Below, in pieces: positions 26,384 to 34,528 of a stretch of 64,000 bases of DNA. Below the pieces are notes generated by a model. The model ran no database searches. It was not told the DNA's origin and saw only the letters and a program-made list of their open reading frames with translations. The DNA is from JACKEQ01 sp041389565 (GTDB lineage Bacteria > Myxococcota_A > UBA796 > GCA-2862545): contig JAWKRP010000009.1 of the NCBI GenBank assembly GCA_041389565.1, forward strand, positions 186,001-250,000, written 5' to 3'. Every line of letters starts with the position of its first letter. The first letter of the stretch is position 1. The position numbers and the translations under genes were made by a program.

Positions 26384-27316
26384 TCATATCCCAGCGAGCG
26401 AGGAATACGCGTCGAACGTGCGCTGGCGCAGGGTGGCTGCCGACAGCCCGTCGGGCAGGCACGGCTCGGGCCACGGGTCGGACAGCGCCGCCAGCACGGC
26501 CTCTGCGAGCTCCGACGGAGCCGCTTCCGACACCAGCCGGGCGCCGGGCCCGGCGATCTCGGGGATCCCGCCCCTGCGTGTAGCGACGATGCGGCACCCC
26601 GCAGCGCGAGCCTCGATCAACCCCTGTCCAAGGCCCTCGTCGACGCTCGGGTGGCAGAACACGTCGGCCGTGGCGAGCAGATCGGGCACGTCGTCGCGCT
26701 GGCCCAGTAGGGTGACCGGGGCGTCGAGGCGAGCGACGAGGCGCTCGAGAGAGCCACGCAGCGGGCCCTCTCCGGCGATCCACACCCGGAATCCCCCGAG
26801 CGCGGCGGCCCGGACGAGCGACGCATGGCCCTTGTGCGCCACGAGCGCGCCAACGGCCACCACCAGGGGCCCGGACGGACGTGCGATCGGCGTGCCCGGC
26901 GCGAACCGCACCCCGTCGTACACGACCCGGATGCGCTCTCCGGGCACGCCGGAGCGCTCGAGCACGTCGGCGACGGCTCGGCTCACGGCCACGAACCCGA
27001 ACGCGGCGGCGTACTTGAGCCGCGAGGACCGCCGGGGCGGGAAGTCGAGCCGACGGTGCACGATCACGGGCACCCGGCGCTGGAGCACGGCGAGACCGTG
27101 GGCCTGGGACGTGTGGGCCGCGATCAGGTCGGGCTGCACGGCCCGGATCGCGCGGAGCAGGCCGACGGGCCCGTACGGCCAGGCGTCAGGGAAGCACGAC
27201 CTGAGGAGCGCGCGGCGCGGCAGGACCAGCGCGTCGTCGGACCCCTCCACGAGCCAGCGGAGCTGCGTCTGCCCGCCCCGCCACTCGCGAGCGGAGTCGA
27301 CGTGCAGCACCCTCAC
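26384..27316 (-). CDS. Glycosyltransferase family 4-type protein
   Basis: A 310-residue GT-B glycosyltransferase. It begins VRVLHVDSAREWRGG, the usual GT4 N-terminal strand and glycine loop. The C-terminal half has VAVGALVAHKGHASLV and the EX7E donor-binding motif in DEGLGQGLIEARAAGC. The donor and acceptor sugars cannot be read. It is the last gene of a lipid A/LPS-oriented gene run, so LPS core glycosylation is a reasonable inference. The GTG start at 27316 shares GTGA with the Trm112-like stop, which is preferred over an ATG 30 bases upstream. Confidence 0.85.
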   Translation of the reverse strand: MRVLHVDSAREWRGGQTQLRWLVEGSDDALVLPRRALLRSCFPDAWPYGPVGLLRAIRAVQPDLIAAHTSQAHGLAVLQRRVPVIVHRRLDFPPRRSSRLKYAAAFGFVAVSRAVADVLERSGVPGERIRVVYDGVRFAPGTPIARPSGPLVVAVGALVAHKGHASLVRAAALGGFRVWIAGEGPLRGSLERLVARLDAPVTLLGQRDDVPDLLATADVFCHPSVDEGLGQGLIEARAAGCRIVATRRGGIPEIAGPGARLVSEAAPSELAEAVLAALSDPWPEPCLPDGLSAATLRQRTFDAYSSLAGI

Positions 27317-27468
27317 GAGCGCTTCGCGCGCTCCGGCAGCATCCACGGCACGCCGTCGACGATGGGGTACACGAGCCGATCGGCGGGGCAGCGCAGGCCG
27401 TCGGGCACGTCATCGAGGTCGCCCTTGCACACCGGACACACGAGCAGCGCCCGGAGGCGCTCGCTCAG
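27313..27468 (-). CDS. Trm112-like (YcaR/UPF0434) small zinc-binding protein, CTG start
   Basis: A 51-residue protein. It has CPVC (residues 11-14), a third cysteine at 27 and the family ending LVYPIVDGVPWMLP. The frame has no ATG; a CTG at 27468 shares CTGA with the stop of the previous gene and gives the usual N-terminal helix (SERLRALL) before CPVC. An internal GTG would remove this helix. In E. coli the homologue ycaR lies in the msbA-lpxK-ycaQ-ycaR-kdsB cluster, and here too it sits downstream of msbA- and lpxK-type genes. Confidence 0.75.
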   Translation of the reverse strand: MSERLRALLVCPVCKGDLDDVPDGLRCPADRLVYPIVDGVPWMLPERAKRS

Positions 27469-28406
27469 CGCCCGGCTGGGTCCATCGGGTCGGTCGTCGG
27501 AGTGTTCCACTGCTGGATCGCGCTCGGGCCGGAGGTATTCGGAATCACCTCGCGCGTCTCGCCCACATCGACGGACTCTTCGGGCGTGAGGCGACGCAGC
27601 GAGCCGCGCTGGAGGTACTCGTAGCCCGCGGCGCCCAGCGCGATGGGGCTGCCGGGAGTGGGCTCGCCGCGCATCGTCCACGTGCGCTCCGTGGGTCCGG
27701 CGCCCGGCTGCATCATCGTGTGGGCCGCGAGCTCGCAGGTGAACGTGTTCAGGCTCTCGCCCGGCGACATCGTGCCGCGACCGTTCGTGGCGATCTCCAC
27801 GAGCCCGTCGCTCATCGAGGCCTGGTGCACGATCTCGGCGCCGCCGGCCGTGCCGAGCGTGGTGGGCAGCGTGCACAGGAGCGACTCGTTGCTCACCCAC
27901 AGCGCGTCGCCCTCGCGGCGGGAGACCGGCACCTCCATCCCGGCGGCGAGGAATCGCGTGAGCAGCCGCATCGACTCCTTGCGCGAGCGGGTGCGGAGGT
28001 TGCGGACCGGCACCTGGTCGAGGTTCACGTCGACGATGCGCCCATCGTCGCGCACCATCAGCTGGAGCACGGCCTCGTCGAACAGGGCGTCGTACTCCTC
28101 GAGGATGTGCACGATCATGCCCTGATCGCCCGCCACGCCGCCCGCGACGAGCCCGATGTCCTCGAAGCGGCACTCCACCTGCTGCTTGCGCGCCGTGGAC
28201 TTGTCGGTGGCGACACAGTCGAGCACGGCGCGGATCTGGAACCCGATGACGCGTGCGCTGCGGTTCTTCTCGGCGTTCACCCACATCAGCTCGGGCAGAC
28301 GCACCTCGGTCTCGACGTACAGGCGCTGGTTGGCCGACCAGTCCCACCCGAGCGCGGGGATCTGGGGCTGCTGGGCGGCGGATGCGAGAGCGACGAGGGT
28401 GATCAT
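27465..28406 (-). CDS. Exported protein of unknown function
   Basis: A 313-residue protein I do not recognise. It has a short N-terminal signal-like segment (ITLVALASAA, cut probably after residue 11) and then a soluble mixed alpha/beta sequence with four cysteines, so it is probably periplasmic. Features include an acidic patch ILEEYDALFDEAVLQLMV and a C-terminal tail rich in Thr and Pro. It overlaps the DUF2400 stop (ATGA) and is followed by the Trm112-like gene through CTGA, tying it to the LPS gene run. No catalytic motif is visible. Confidence 0.6.
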   Translation of the reverse strand: MITLVALASAAQQPQIPALGWDWSANQRLYVETEVRLPELMWVNAEKNRSARVIGFQIRAVLDCVATDKSTARKQQVECRFEDIGLVAGGVAGDQGMIVHILEEYDALFDEAVLQLMVRDDGRIVDVNLDQVPVRNLRTRSRKESMRLLTRFLAAGMEVPVSRREGDALWVSNESLLCTLPTTLGTAGGAEIVHQASMSDGLVEIATNGRGTMSPGESLNTFTCELAAHTMMQPGAGPTERTWTMRGEPTPGSPIALGAAGYEYLQRGSLRRLTPEESVDVGETREVIPNTSGPSAIQQWNTPTTDPMDPAGR

Positions 28407-29278
28407 GGGAGATCCCTAACGGAGCCGACCACACAATGTCGCTGGAGCGGACATCGCGGGCAGACCTCGGGTTGGAGGCGACCGTTGCAGCCCTCGCTGA
28501 TGCCGAGGTGTGCGAGGGCGAAGTCGTACCGCACCGGATCGACGGGGTCGAAGCGCTTCAGGGCCTCCGTGAGCTCCACGGACGTCCGCCAGTCGGCGGT
28601 CTTGCGGCGCGTGAGCCCGACCAGGAGGGCGATCCGGTGTACGTGGGTGTCGACGGGCATCACGAGCGCGTGGCTCGGCACGTGGGGCCACAAGCCCAGA
28701 TCGACCCCGTCGGACCGCACCATCCACCGCGCGAACATCGCCATGCGCTTGGCCGTGCTCCCGTCCGCGGGATCGGGCAGCAGGTACCGCAGACCCCGGC
28801 TGGCTTCGCTCCACGCGCGCGGACCGGCCTCCGAGCCCACCACGGCGGCTCGGATCGCCCCCACCATGCGGGAGAGCGCCGGCCCCACGTGGGTCTCGCC
28901 GGGTCGGAGCGCGACCAGTGCCCCCAGGCTGCCGTGCTCGGCGAGCAGGATGCGCAGGCCGTCGAGCAGCGCGACGTGGTCGGCACCGCGGTTCCACCGG
29001 TAGTACAGCGGCTCGAGCACGGGGAGCTCGCGGTCGGGGTCGAACCCCGAGACCCACGCAGCGGGGCCGCCCATCGCGTCGGCACGGGCGAGGAGGGCCG
29101 CGATCACGGGCGAGAACAGCGACACCCTCCCGTAGGCGAGCCCAGACGCCAGGAATGCGGCGATCTCCTGATCGGCGGGCGCCGTGTAGCGGTGGGCGAA
29201 CCGGATGGGGTCGTTGAGCAGGAGCTGGTGCGCGTCGACGTCCGCCACCATCGCGTCGAGCGCGGCCTGGAGCGTCAT
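28403..29278 (-). CDS. TIGR02757/DUF2400 family protein with Fe-S-type cysteine loop
   Basis: A 291-residue protein of the TIGR02757 (DUF2400) family, function unknown. VMPVDTHVHRIALLVGL resembles the region around the catalytic aspartate of endonuclease III. The C-terminus has four cysteines (264, 273, 276, 282) spaced C-X8-C-X2-C-X5-C, close to the [4Fe-4S] loop of that enzyme. It may be a divergent HhH-GPD relative, but glycosylase activity is not shown. The ATG overlaps the LpxK stop (ATGA). Confidence 0.82.
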   Translation of the reverse strand: MTLQAALDAMVADVDAHQLLLNDPIRFAHRYTAPADQEIAAFLASGLAYGRVSLFSPVIAALLARADAMGGPAAWVSGFDPDRELPVLEPLYYRWNRGADHVALLDGLRILLAEHGSLGALVALRPGETHVGPALSRMVGAIRAAVVGSEAGPRAWSEASRGLRYLLPDPADGSTAKRMAMFARWMVRSDGVDLGLWPHVPSHALVMPVDTHVHRIALLVGLTRRKTADWRTSVELTEALKRFDPVDPVRYDFALAHLGISEGCNGRLQPEVCPRCPLQRHCVVGSVRDLP

Positions 29279-31194
29279 GGGAGCCTCTCCAGCGGGAAGT
29301 CCGGGATGTCGAGCTCGACGCCCCGCCAGCACAGGTTCAGCGCGGCCCGCTGCTTTGGCGCGAGGCGCACGGCGTCGCGGTCGGTGGTCACGAGCGTCTC
29401 GCCGCGGCTCCATGCGCGCAGGCCCTCCACATCGGTCTCCGAGTAGGTGTGGTGATCCGGGAAGCTGTGAACCCCGATGGGGTCGAGCCCCGCGAAGAAG
29501 TCGGCGTTCCGGCCGATCCCCGCGAAGGCCCGGTAGGGCGTGTGCGGTGGCTGGGGGGACCAGATCCCCGCGCGCCTCACCGCGGCTACTGCGTGCTCCA
29601 CCGGGAACGCGGGGTCTGCATGGTGAGACACGCGGACATCCGCCGCCGTGAGGAGCCCCCTCCCCTCCCCGGCCGGCAGCGTGCCGCGGGCCCCCGGAAA
29701 CCGTGCGTCCACCGTCTCGATGCGGAGGTCGACTGCAATCGAGGCCGTCTGGAGGCCGTCTTCGAGCACCAGGACGGTGCAGCCGCGCAAGGCCTGGACG
29801 GCGCGACGCCGATCGGGGTGCGCTGCGACCCGGTAGCCGCGGAGGGCGAACAGCGCGCCCTCGTCGCCCAGGTGGTGGGCATCCGGGCCGTGCCGGTCGG
29901 ACTCTCCGAGCTCCCCGCTCGCGCGGCCGTGCCCCCGCGTGGCGATTCCCACGACGTGCCCGCGCTCGGCCAGCCGGTCGGCGACCCAGAGGGCCGTGCT
30001 GGTCTTCCCGGATCCACGGGCGTTGTGTGAGCCGACGGCCACGACGGGCACCCCCGGCTGGACGGCCGAGCGCGACCGGATCCGGCGTGCGGCCATGCCC
30101 GCGCGCTGCACGAGCGCCAGGGGGCGCGCCCACGGCCGGGGTGCGGACTCCGGAGCCGGGCGGACCGCGAGGGCCTCGAGCCCCCGGACCACCGGGGGGA
30201 GCGGGTCTTCGGGAGCGGCTGGGCGGGTGCCCCACGCGAGCGCCAGCCCGCGCGCGAGGTCGGAGGGGTCCGACACGCGGGTGCAGCCCTCGAAGTCCTC
30301 CGCGTTCGCGAGCGTCTCGGGGCCGTGCACCACCGGAACCCCGGCCCAGCGGGCCTCAGCGGGCGAGTGCCCCCCGATGCGGGCGTCGAGCGTGCCTCCG
30401 ATGAACGCCACTCCGGCCCCGACGACGAGCCGGTCGAGCTCGCCGTGGGTGTCGACGAGCACGTCACGGTCGGGCGGGAGCGCGCTGAGGCGGCTGCGCA
30501 GCACCAGATCGGGCATGGCCACGAGCAGCTCCGGGATGCGGTGCAGGTGGCGCGGCGCGATCAGCAGGGGCACGCCGGGGAGCACGCGGTCGCGGGCCTC
30601 CCGGAGCGCGACCTCGTCTCCGGGACGCGTGGAGAGCCCGGCGACGAACGGAACGGCCGGCTGAAGCGGGTTGGGCCCGGGCACGCCCCCCTTCAGCGAC
30701 CCGGAGATGCCGGCCACCCGCGCGCCACGGTCCGCGAACCACTCGGCCGCACGGGCGTCTCGCGCGTACACCACGTCGGGGACGCCGAGCACACGGGCCC
30801 GGAGGTCGGCATGCCTCCCGGGCCGCGCGGCGACGGACACCACGGGCACGCCGGCAGCTCGCGCCATGCGGGCGAGGCCGGGGTACCACGCCCCCTCGAC
30901 GAACACGACCAGGCGCGGCCGGGCTTCGGCCCACAAAGGCGCGAGCACCCACGGGTGGTCGACCGGGCGGTGCAGGTCGGCGACCGCTCGCCCGGCGTCC
31001 GTATCGGTGGTGACGAAGGCCGGCAGCTCGAGGGCATCGGCGAGCCGGCGTGCGATGCGCCCCTCTCCCAGGCTGGCGCCATGGATCCAGATCGCGCCGG
31101 GCTGAACGGGCGGAACGCGCCATCCGAGGCGCTCGGGCGAGCCCGGCCAGCGGCCCGCGGCGAGGAGCGCGAGGTCGAGGGGCCAGGCGTTCAT
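29275..31194 (-). CDS. Fused Kdo transferase (KdtA/WaaA) and tetraacyldisaccharide 4'-kinase (LpxK)
   Basis: A 639-residue open frame combining two lipid A enzymes. Residues 1 to about 330 resemble KdtA: WIHGASLGEG with the catalytic-type Glu44, VEGAWYPGLARMARAAGVPV, LIAPRHLHRI and FIGGTLDARIGGHSPAEA. Residues from about 370 resemble LpxK: P-loop VGSHNARGSGKTSTALW, VLEDGLQ, FAGIGRN, SFPDHHTYSETD and TTDRDAVRL. LpxK phosphorylates lipid A disaccharide and KdtA then adds Kdo, so the fusion joins consecutive steps. Both halves are shorter than the separate enzymes. The KdtA N-terminal membrane anchor is reduced to a weak hydrophobic stretch. ATG overlaps the MsbA-like stop. Confidence 0.85.
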   Translation of the reverse strand: MNAWPLDLALLAAGRWPGSPERLGWRVPPVQPGAIWIHGASLGEGRIARRLADALELPAFVTTDTDAGRAVADLHRPVDHPWVLAPLWAEARPRLVVFVEGAWYPGLARMARAAGVPVVSVAARPGRHADLRARVLGVPDVVYARDARAAEWFADRGARVAGISGSLKGGVPGPNPLQPAVPFVAGLSTRPGDEVALREARDRVLPGVPLLIAPRHLHRIPELLVAMPDLVLRSRLSALPPDRDVLVDTHGELDRLVVGAGVAFIGGTLDARIGGHSPAEARWAGVPVVHGPETLANAEDFEGCTRVSDPSDLARGLALAWGTRPAAPEDPLPPVVRGLEALAVRPAPESAPRPWARPLALVQRAGMAARRIRSRSAVQPGVPVVAVGSHNARGSGKTSTALWVADRLAERGHVVGIATRGHGRASGELGESDRHGPDAHHLGDEGALFALRGYRVAAHPDRRRAVQALRGCTVLVLEDGLQTASIAVDLRIETVDARFPGARGTLPAGEGRGLLTAADVRVSHHADPAFPVEHAVAAVRRAGIWSPQPPHTPYRAFAGIGRNADFFAGLDPIGVHSFPDHHTYSETDVEGLRAWSRGETLVTTDRDAVRLAPKQRAALNLCWRGVELDIPDFPLERLP

Positions 31195-32792
31195 GCGACC
31201 GCCCCGAGCCCGGACCAGTGCGCGCGGTACGCAGCGTGGGTCTCGAGCAGCCGCGCGTGCGGGCCGTCGGCGACGATGCGGCCGCCCGACAGGAGCAGCA
31301 CGCGGTCGGCGTGGCGGGCGAACGTGGGGTCGTGGCTCGCGAACACCACGGTGCCCGGGCGATCTGCGAGCTGGCGGGCGATCCGGTCCGACGAGACGGG
31401 GTCGATCTCGGAGGTCGCCTCGTCGAGCAGCAGCACCGGCGGGTCCGACAGCAGCGCGCGCGCGAGGCACAACCGCTGGCGCTCGCCCCCGGAGAAGCGC
31501 TCGCCGCGCTCCCCCATGTCCTCGCCGAGCCCACGGTCGAGCGCCACGTCGAGCCCGACGGACACGAGCGCATCGCGCAGGACGTCGTCGGAGGCGCCGG
31601 GATCCCCGAGCCGGAGGTTCTCGCGGACGCTCCGGTCGAACACCCAGGGGTTCTGGCGCAGGAGCAGCGCGCGACCGATGCGGAGGTCGCCCTCCCCCTC
31701 CACGAGGCCCGCCAGCACGGCCAGGAGCGTGCTCTTCCCGCTCCCCGACTCCCCGACGAGCGCGACCTTCTCGCCCGGCCGGAGCACGAGCCCGATCGGC
31801 CCGAGCCGGCCGTCGACACGTACGTTCCGGAGCACGAAGGCATCGCCGGTGGGGCGCGCTGCGGCGGGGGTCGCGAGCACGGCCTCGATGCGCTCGAGTG
31901 CCGCGAACGACCGCTGGAGGAGCGTCCACACCTCGGTGAGGCCCGTGAGGGGCCGCTGGAGGAGCGCGACGGCCGCAGTGAAGGCGACGAGCTGGCCGGC
32001 CGTGAGCGCCCCTCCGCGGACGGCCGACACGCCCCAGGCGAGCAGACCGACCAGCGCGAGCGCGACGGCGAGCTGCACGGCCGCGGGGGGGAGCGCGCGG
32101 ACCCAGTCGCGCAGGGCCCGATCGCGGGCCTCGGCCTCGGAGAGCACGTGTGCACGGGCCATCTGCAGCTCGACCGCGCCGAGGTCGAGGGTGGTGCGCA
32201 GCCCGGCCTGCTGGTCTTGCAGCTCGGCCTGGAGCGCGCGCTGGGACGCGGCCCACCGACGGGTGGTGGCGCGTACGAGCCGGCCTCCGAGCGCGGTGAG
32301 CACGGCGAGCACGGGCACGACGAGGAGCGTGCGGGCGGCCAGCGCGGGCGCGAGGCCGATGGCAGTCATCCCCAGCACCACGACGGCGATGGGGTTCCGG
32401 AGCGCGGTGACGAGCGCGGAGACGCCGTACTGGAGCTCGTCGGCTTCGACGGACAGCGCGGCGAGCCGGCTCCCGACGGGTGCGAGCTCGGCGTGGGCAT
32501 CGTGGAACCGGCGGTGCACCTGCATCCTCAGCCGGTGCACGAGATCGGCCGCGAGGCGCCGGGTGAGCACGGCCCGACCCACCATCGAGACCGACTGGAG
32601 CGTGGCGGCGAGCCCCAGGGCTGCGAGCCACGGGCGTGCATCGGAGCCGTCGACGAGCGCATCGAAGGCCCGCTGCAGCGCCAGCACGGCGACTCCGGGG
32701 AGGGTTCCGGACACCCCGAGCAGGACCGCCGCCAGCGCCAGGATGCGGCCCGAGCCCCGAAAGTGCGCGAGGTACCGGCGAACGCGGCTCAT
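31191..32792 (-). CDS. msbA: MsbA-like ABC exporter
   Basis: A 533-residue half-transporter with about six membrane helices (residues 15-300) fused to an ATPase domain. The ATPase has Walker A GESGSGKSTLLAVL, Q-loop RQNPWVFDRSVRENL, signature FSGGERQRLCLARALL and Walker B VLLLDEATSEID, and the H-loop histidine in FASHDP. Placement directly before the KdtA-LpxK gene, as msbA before lpxK in E. coli, supports lipid A flipping across the inner membrane; the sequence alone would allow other lipids or peptides. ATG at 32792 shares ATGA with the preceding gene. Confidence 0.82.
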   Translation of the reverse strand: MSRVRRYLAHFRGSGRILALAAVLLGVSGTLPGVAVLALQRAFDALVDGSDARPWLAALGLAATLQSVSMVGRAVLTRRLAADLVHRLRMQVHRRFHDAHAELAPVGSRLAALSVEADELQYGVSALVTALRNPIAVVVLGMTAIGLAPALAARTLLVVPVLAVLTALGGRLVRATTRRWAASQRALQAELQDQQAGLRTTLDLGAVELQMARAHVLSEAEARDRALRDWVRALPPAAVQLAVALALVGLLAWGVSAVRGGALTAGQLVAFTAAVALLQRPLTGLTEVWTLLQRSFAALERIEAVLATPAAARPTGDAFVLRNVRVDGRLGPIGLVLRPGEKVALVGESGSGKSTLLAVLAGLVEGEGDLRIGRALLLRQNPWVFDRSVRENLRLGDPGASDDVLRDALVSVGLDVALDRGLGEDMGERGERFSGGERQRLCLARALLSDPPVLLLDEATSEIDPVSSDRIARQLADRPGTVVFASHDPTFARHADRVLLLSGGRIVADGPHARLLETHAAYRAHWSGLGAVA

Positions 32793-34162
32793 GGCCCGAC
32801 CTCGAACAGGTCCCAGCGGCCGACCGTGCGGCCGGCGCCATCACGCGGCGCGAGGGGGTGGCGCACCTTGGACGGGTGCGTGGCGTCGGTGCAGAGGGCG
32901 TCTCCCGACGTGGAGGGGCGCACGAACAGGAGGCGCTCGGGCACCTCGGAGGGCCAGAGGTCGTACTGGTCGGGCCGAGCGCACCCCGGGAGCGCGCGGG
33001 CGTCGATGCCGGTGTACCAGCGGATCAGCGCGGCTTCCTGGTAGCGCTCCGTCCGGACGGGCGTGGCGTCGATCACCCCGGGCTCGCGGGCCCCGACGCC
33101 CACCGGGAGGGCCCAGTCGGCCACGGCGGACGCCAGGGGCCGGCCCTCGCGGATGCGGTTCGCGGGATCGGGGTCGAGCGCGAACACCCCGCGCTCGGCG
33201 TGCAGCACGAGCAGCAGGCTGCCGAACAGGCCGGTTCCGACGGCCAGCCACGACGCCTTCGCCGTCACCCCCGTGGTGCGCGAGGCGAACAGCCCGACCC
33301 CGACCCACACGGGGGCGAGCCAGTGGGCCTCGGGCGGACCGCCGAGCGAGGCCAGCACGAACAGGAGGAGGACGGGCGCGCTGGACCACCAGGCCACCTG
33401 ACTCACCCGGTCGGCGGGCGGCCGCCGCGCGAGCACGGCCACGGCCACGAGCACCCCGAACGGGGTTCCGACCCCCAGCTGCTGGCCGAACACGGCGAGG
33501 GGCCCGGTGAGGCCCGGTGCAGCGGGGTTCCACAGGCCCTCGCGGAGCTGGAACGCGACGCTGACGGCGTCGTGGGTGGCGAGCCACGCGGCGTGCGGGA
33601 GCACGAGGACGGCCGCAATCGCGCTGCCGGCCCACATCCACCGGTCCTCCCAGTCGCGGGTGCCGAGCCAGAGCAGCGGGAGCAGCACGACGGCCGTGTA
33701 CTTCGCGAGGATGCCGAGGCCGACACACACTCCGGCGAGCAGCCAGTACCGGCCGCCGCGGATGGCGCACGCGAGCGCGCCGGCCCAGGCGAGCATGAGG
33801 AAGGCGTCGGGCGTGCAGAACCCCGTGAGCCAGGCGAGCACGGGGATACCGACCCACCACAGCGCGAGCAGCACGGGGTCGCGGGCCATGGGGAGGAGCA
33901 CGAGCGGCGCGACGAGCCCGGCGAGGATGGCCGGGACGCGCACGGCGAGGTCGTGGTCGCCGGCCGTGTGGCGCACGACCCACAGGATCCATGCGATCAG
34001 GGGCGGCTGATCGTAGTATCCGAGGGCCGGATGCTCGGCCCAGACGGCGTAGTAGGCCTCGTCGGCGAGCAGATCCCAGCGTGCGGCGAGCACGAGCTTG
34101 CCGGCCGCCGCGGCGAGGAGCCCGGCGACAGCGACGAGGAGGGCGTTTCGCTCTGCACGCAT
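32789..34162 (-). CDS. PMT_2/ArnT-like polytopic glycosyltransferase (GT39-type)
   Basis: A 457-residue protein with about ten membrane helices. The N-terminal loop DEAYYAVWAEHPALGYYDQP contains the DE motif typical of the ArnT/PMT_2 family, which uses polyprenyl-phosphate sugars on the periplasmic side. LAKYTAVVLLPLLW is a second family signature. It heads the 26-kb minus-strand run and lies next to the MsbA-like exporter, so modification of lipid A or core sugar is plausible. Only 33 bases separate it from the divergent pterin dehydratase, and there is no clear ribosome-binding site before its ATG. Confidence 0.8.
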   Translation of the reverse strand: MRAERNALLVAVAGLLAAAAGKLVLAARWDLLADEAYYAVWAEHPALGYYDQPPLIAWILWVVRHTAGDHDLAVRVPAILAGLVAPLVLLPMARDPVLLALWWVGIPVLAWLTGFCTPDAFLMLAWAGALACAIRGGRYWLLAGVCVGLGILAKYTAVVLLPLLWLGTRDWEDRWMWAGSAIAAVLVLPHAAWLATHDAVSVAFQLREGLWNPAAPGLTGPLAVFGQQLGVGTPFGVLVAVAVLARRPPADRVSQVAWWSSAPVLLLFVLASLGGPPEAHWLAPVWVGVGLFASRTTGVTAKASWLAVGTGLFGSLLLVLHAERGVFALDPDPANRIREGRPLASAVADWALPVGVGAREPGVIDATPVRTERYQEAALIRWYTGIDARALPGCARPDQYDLWPSEVPERLLFVRPSTSGDALCTDATHPSKVRHPLAPRDGAGRTVGRWDLFEVGP

Positions 34163-34195
34163 CGTGGAGGGTTATCGAGCACGCACGGAGGGGAC

Positions 34196-34528
34196 ATGTC
34201 GGAAGCGCTCTCGAGCAAGCACTGCGTACCGTGTCGGGGTGGCGTCCCGCCCATGACGTCCGAGGAGATCGCGGGGTTGCTGCCCCAGCTCGACGGCTGG
34301 GAGGTGGTCGACGACCACCACCTCACGAAGACGTACGGGTTCCCGGACTTCGCTTCGGCGCTGGCGTACGTGAACCGGGTGGGCGCGGTCGCCGAGGACG
34401 AGGGGCACCACCCCGACCTCGTGCTGCGCTGGGGCTCGGTGCGCATCGACATCTGGACGCACAAGATCGACGGGCTGACGTACAGCGACTTCGTGCTCGC
34501 CGCGAAGTGCGACGACGTTCACGGCTGA
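34196..34528 (+). CDS. phhB: 4a-hydroxytetrahydrobiopterin dehydratase
   Basis: A 110-residue pterin-4a-carbinolamine dehydratase of normal size with HCVPCRGGVPPM, YVNRVGAVAEDEGHHPDL (the histidine pair is catalytic in the family) and VRIDIWTHKIDGLTYSDF. It recycles the hydroxylated pterin produced by aromatic amino acid hydroxylases; no phenylalanine hydroxylase gene is in the window. The ATG at 34196 has GGAGG (34187-34191) four bases upstream. It is the only plus-strand gene between 8161 and 52979, and its last 10 bases overlap the convergent lpxB end. Confidence 0.92.
   Translation: MSEALSSKHCVPCRGGVPPMTSEEIAGLLPQLDGWEVVDDHHLTKTYGFPDFASALAYVNRVGAVAEDEGHHPDLVLRWGSVRIDIWTHKIDGLTYSDFVLAAKCDDVHG

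Noticed and set aside
29275..31194. KdtA-LpxK fusion as a frameshift artefact
   Set aside because: The frame is open throughout, both halves keep their motifs in order, and the gene is flanked by clean ATGA overlaps. Sequencing error cannot be fully excluded, so it is listed as a finding to check.
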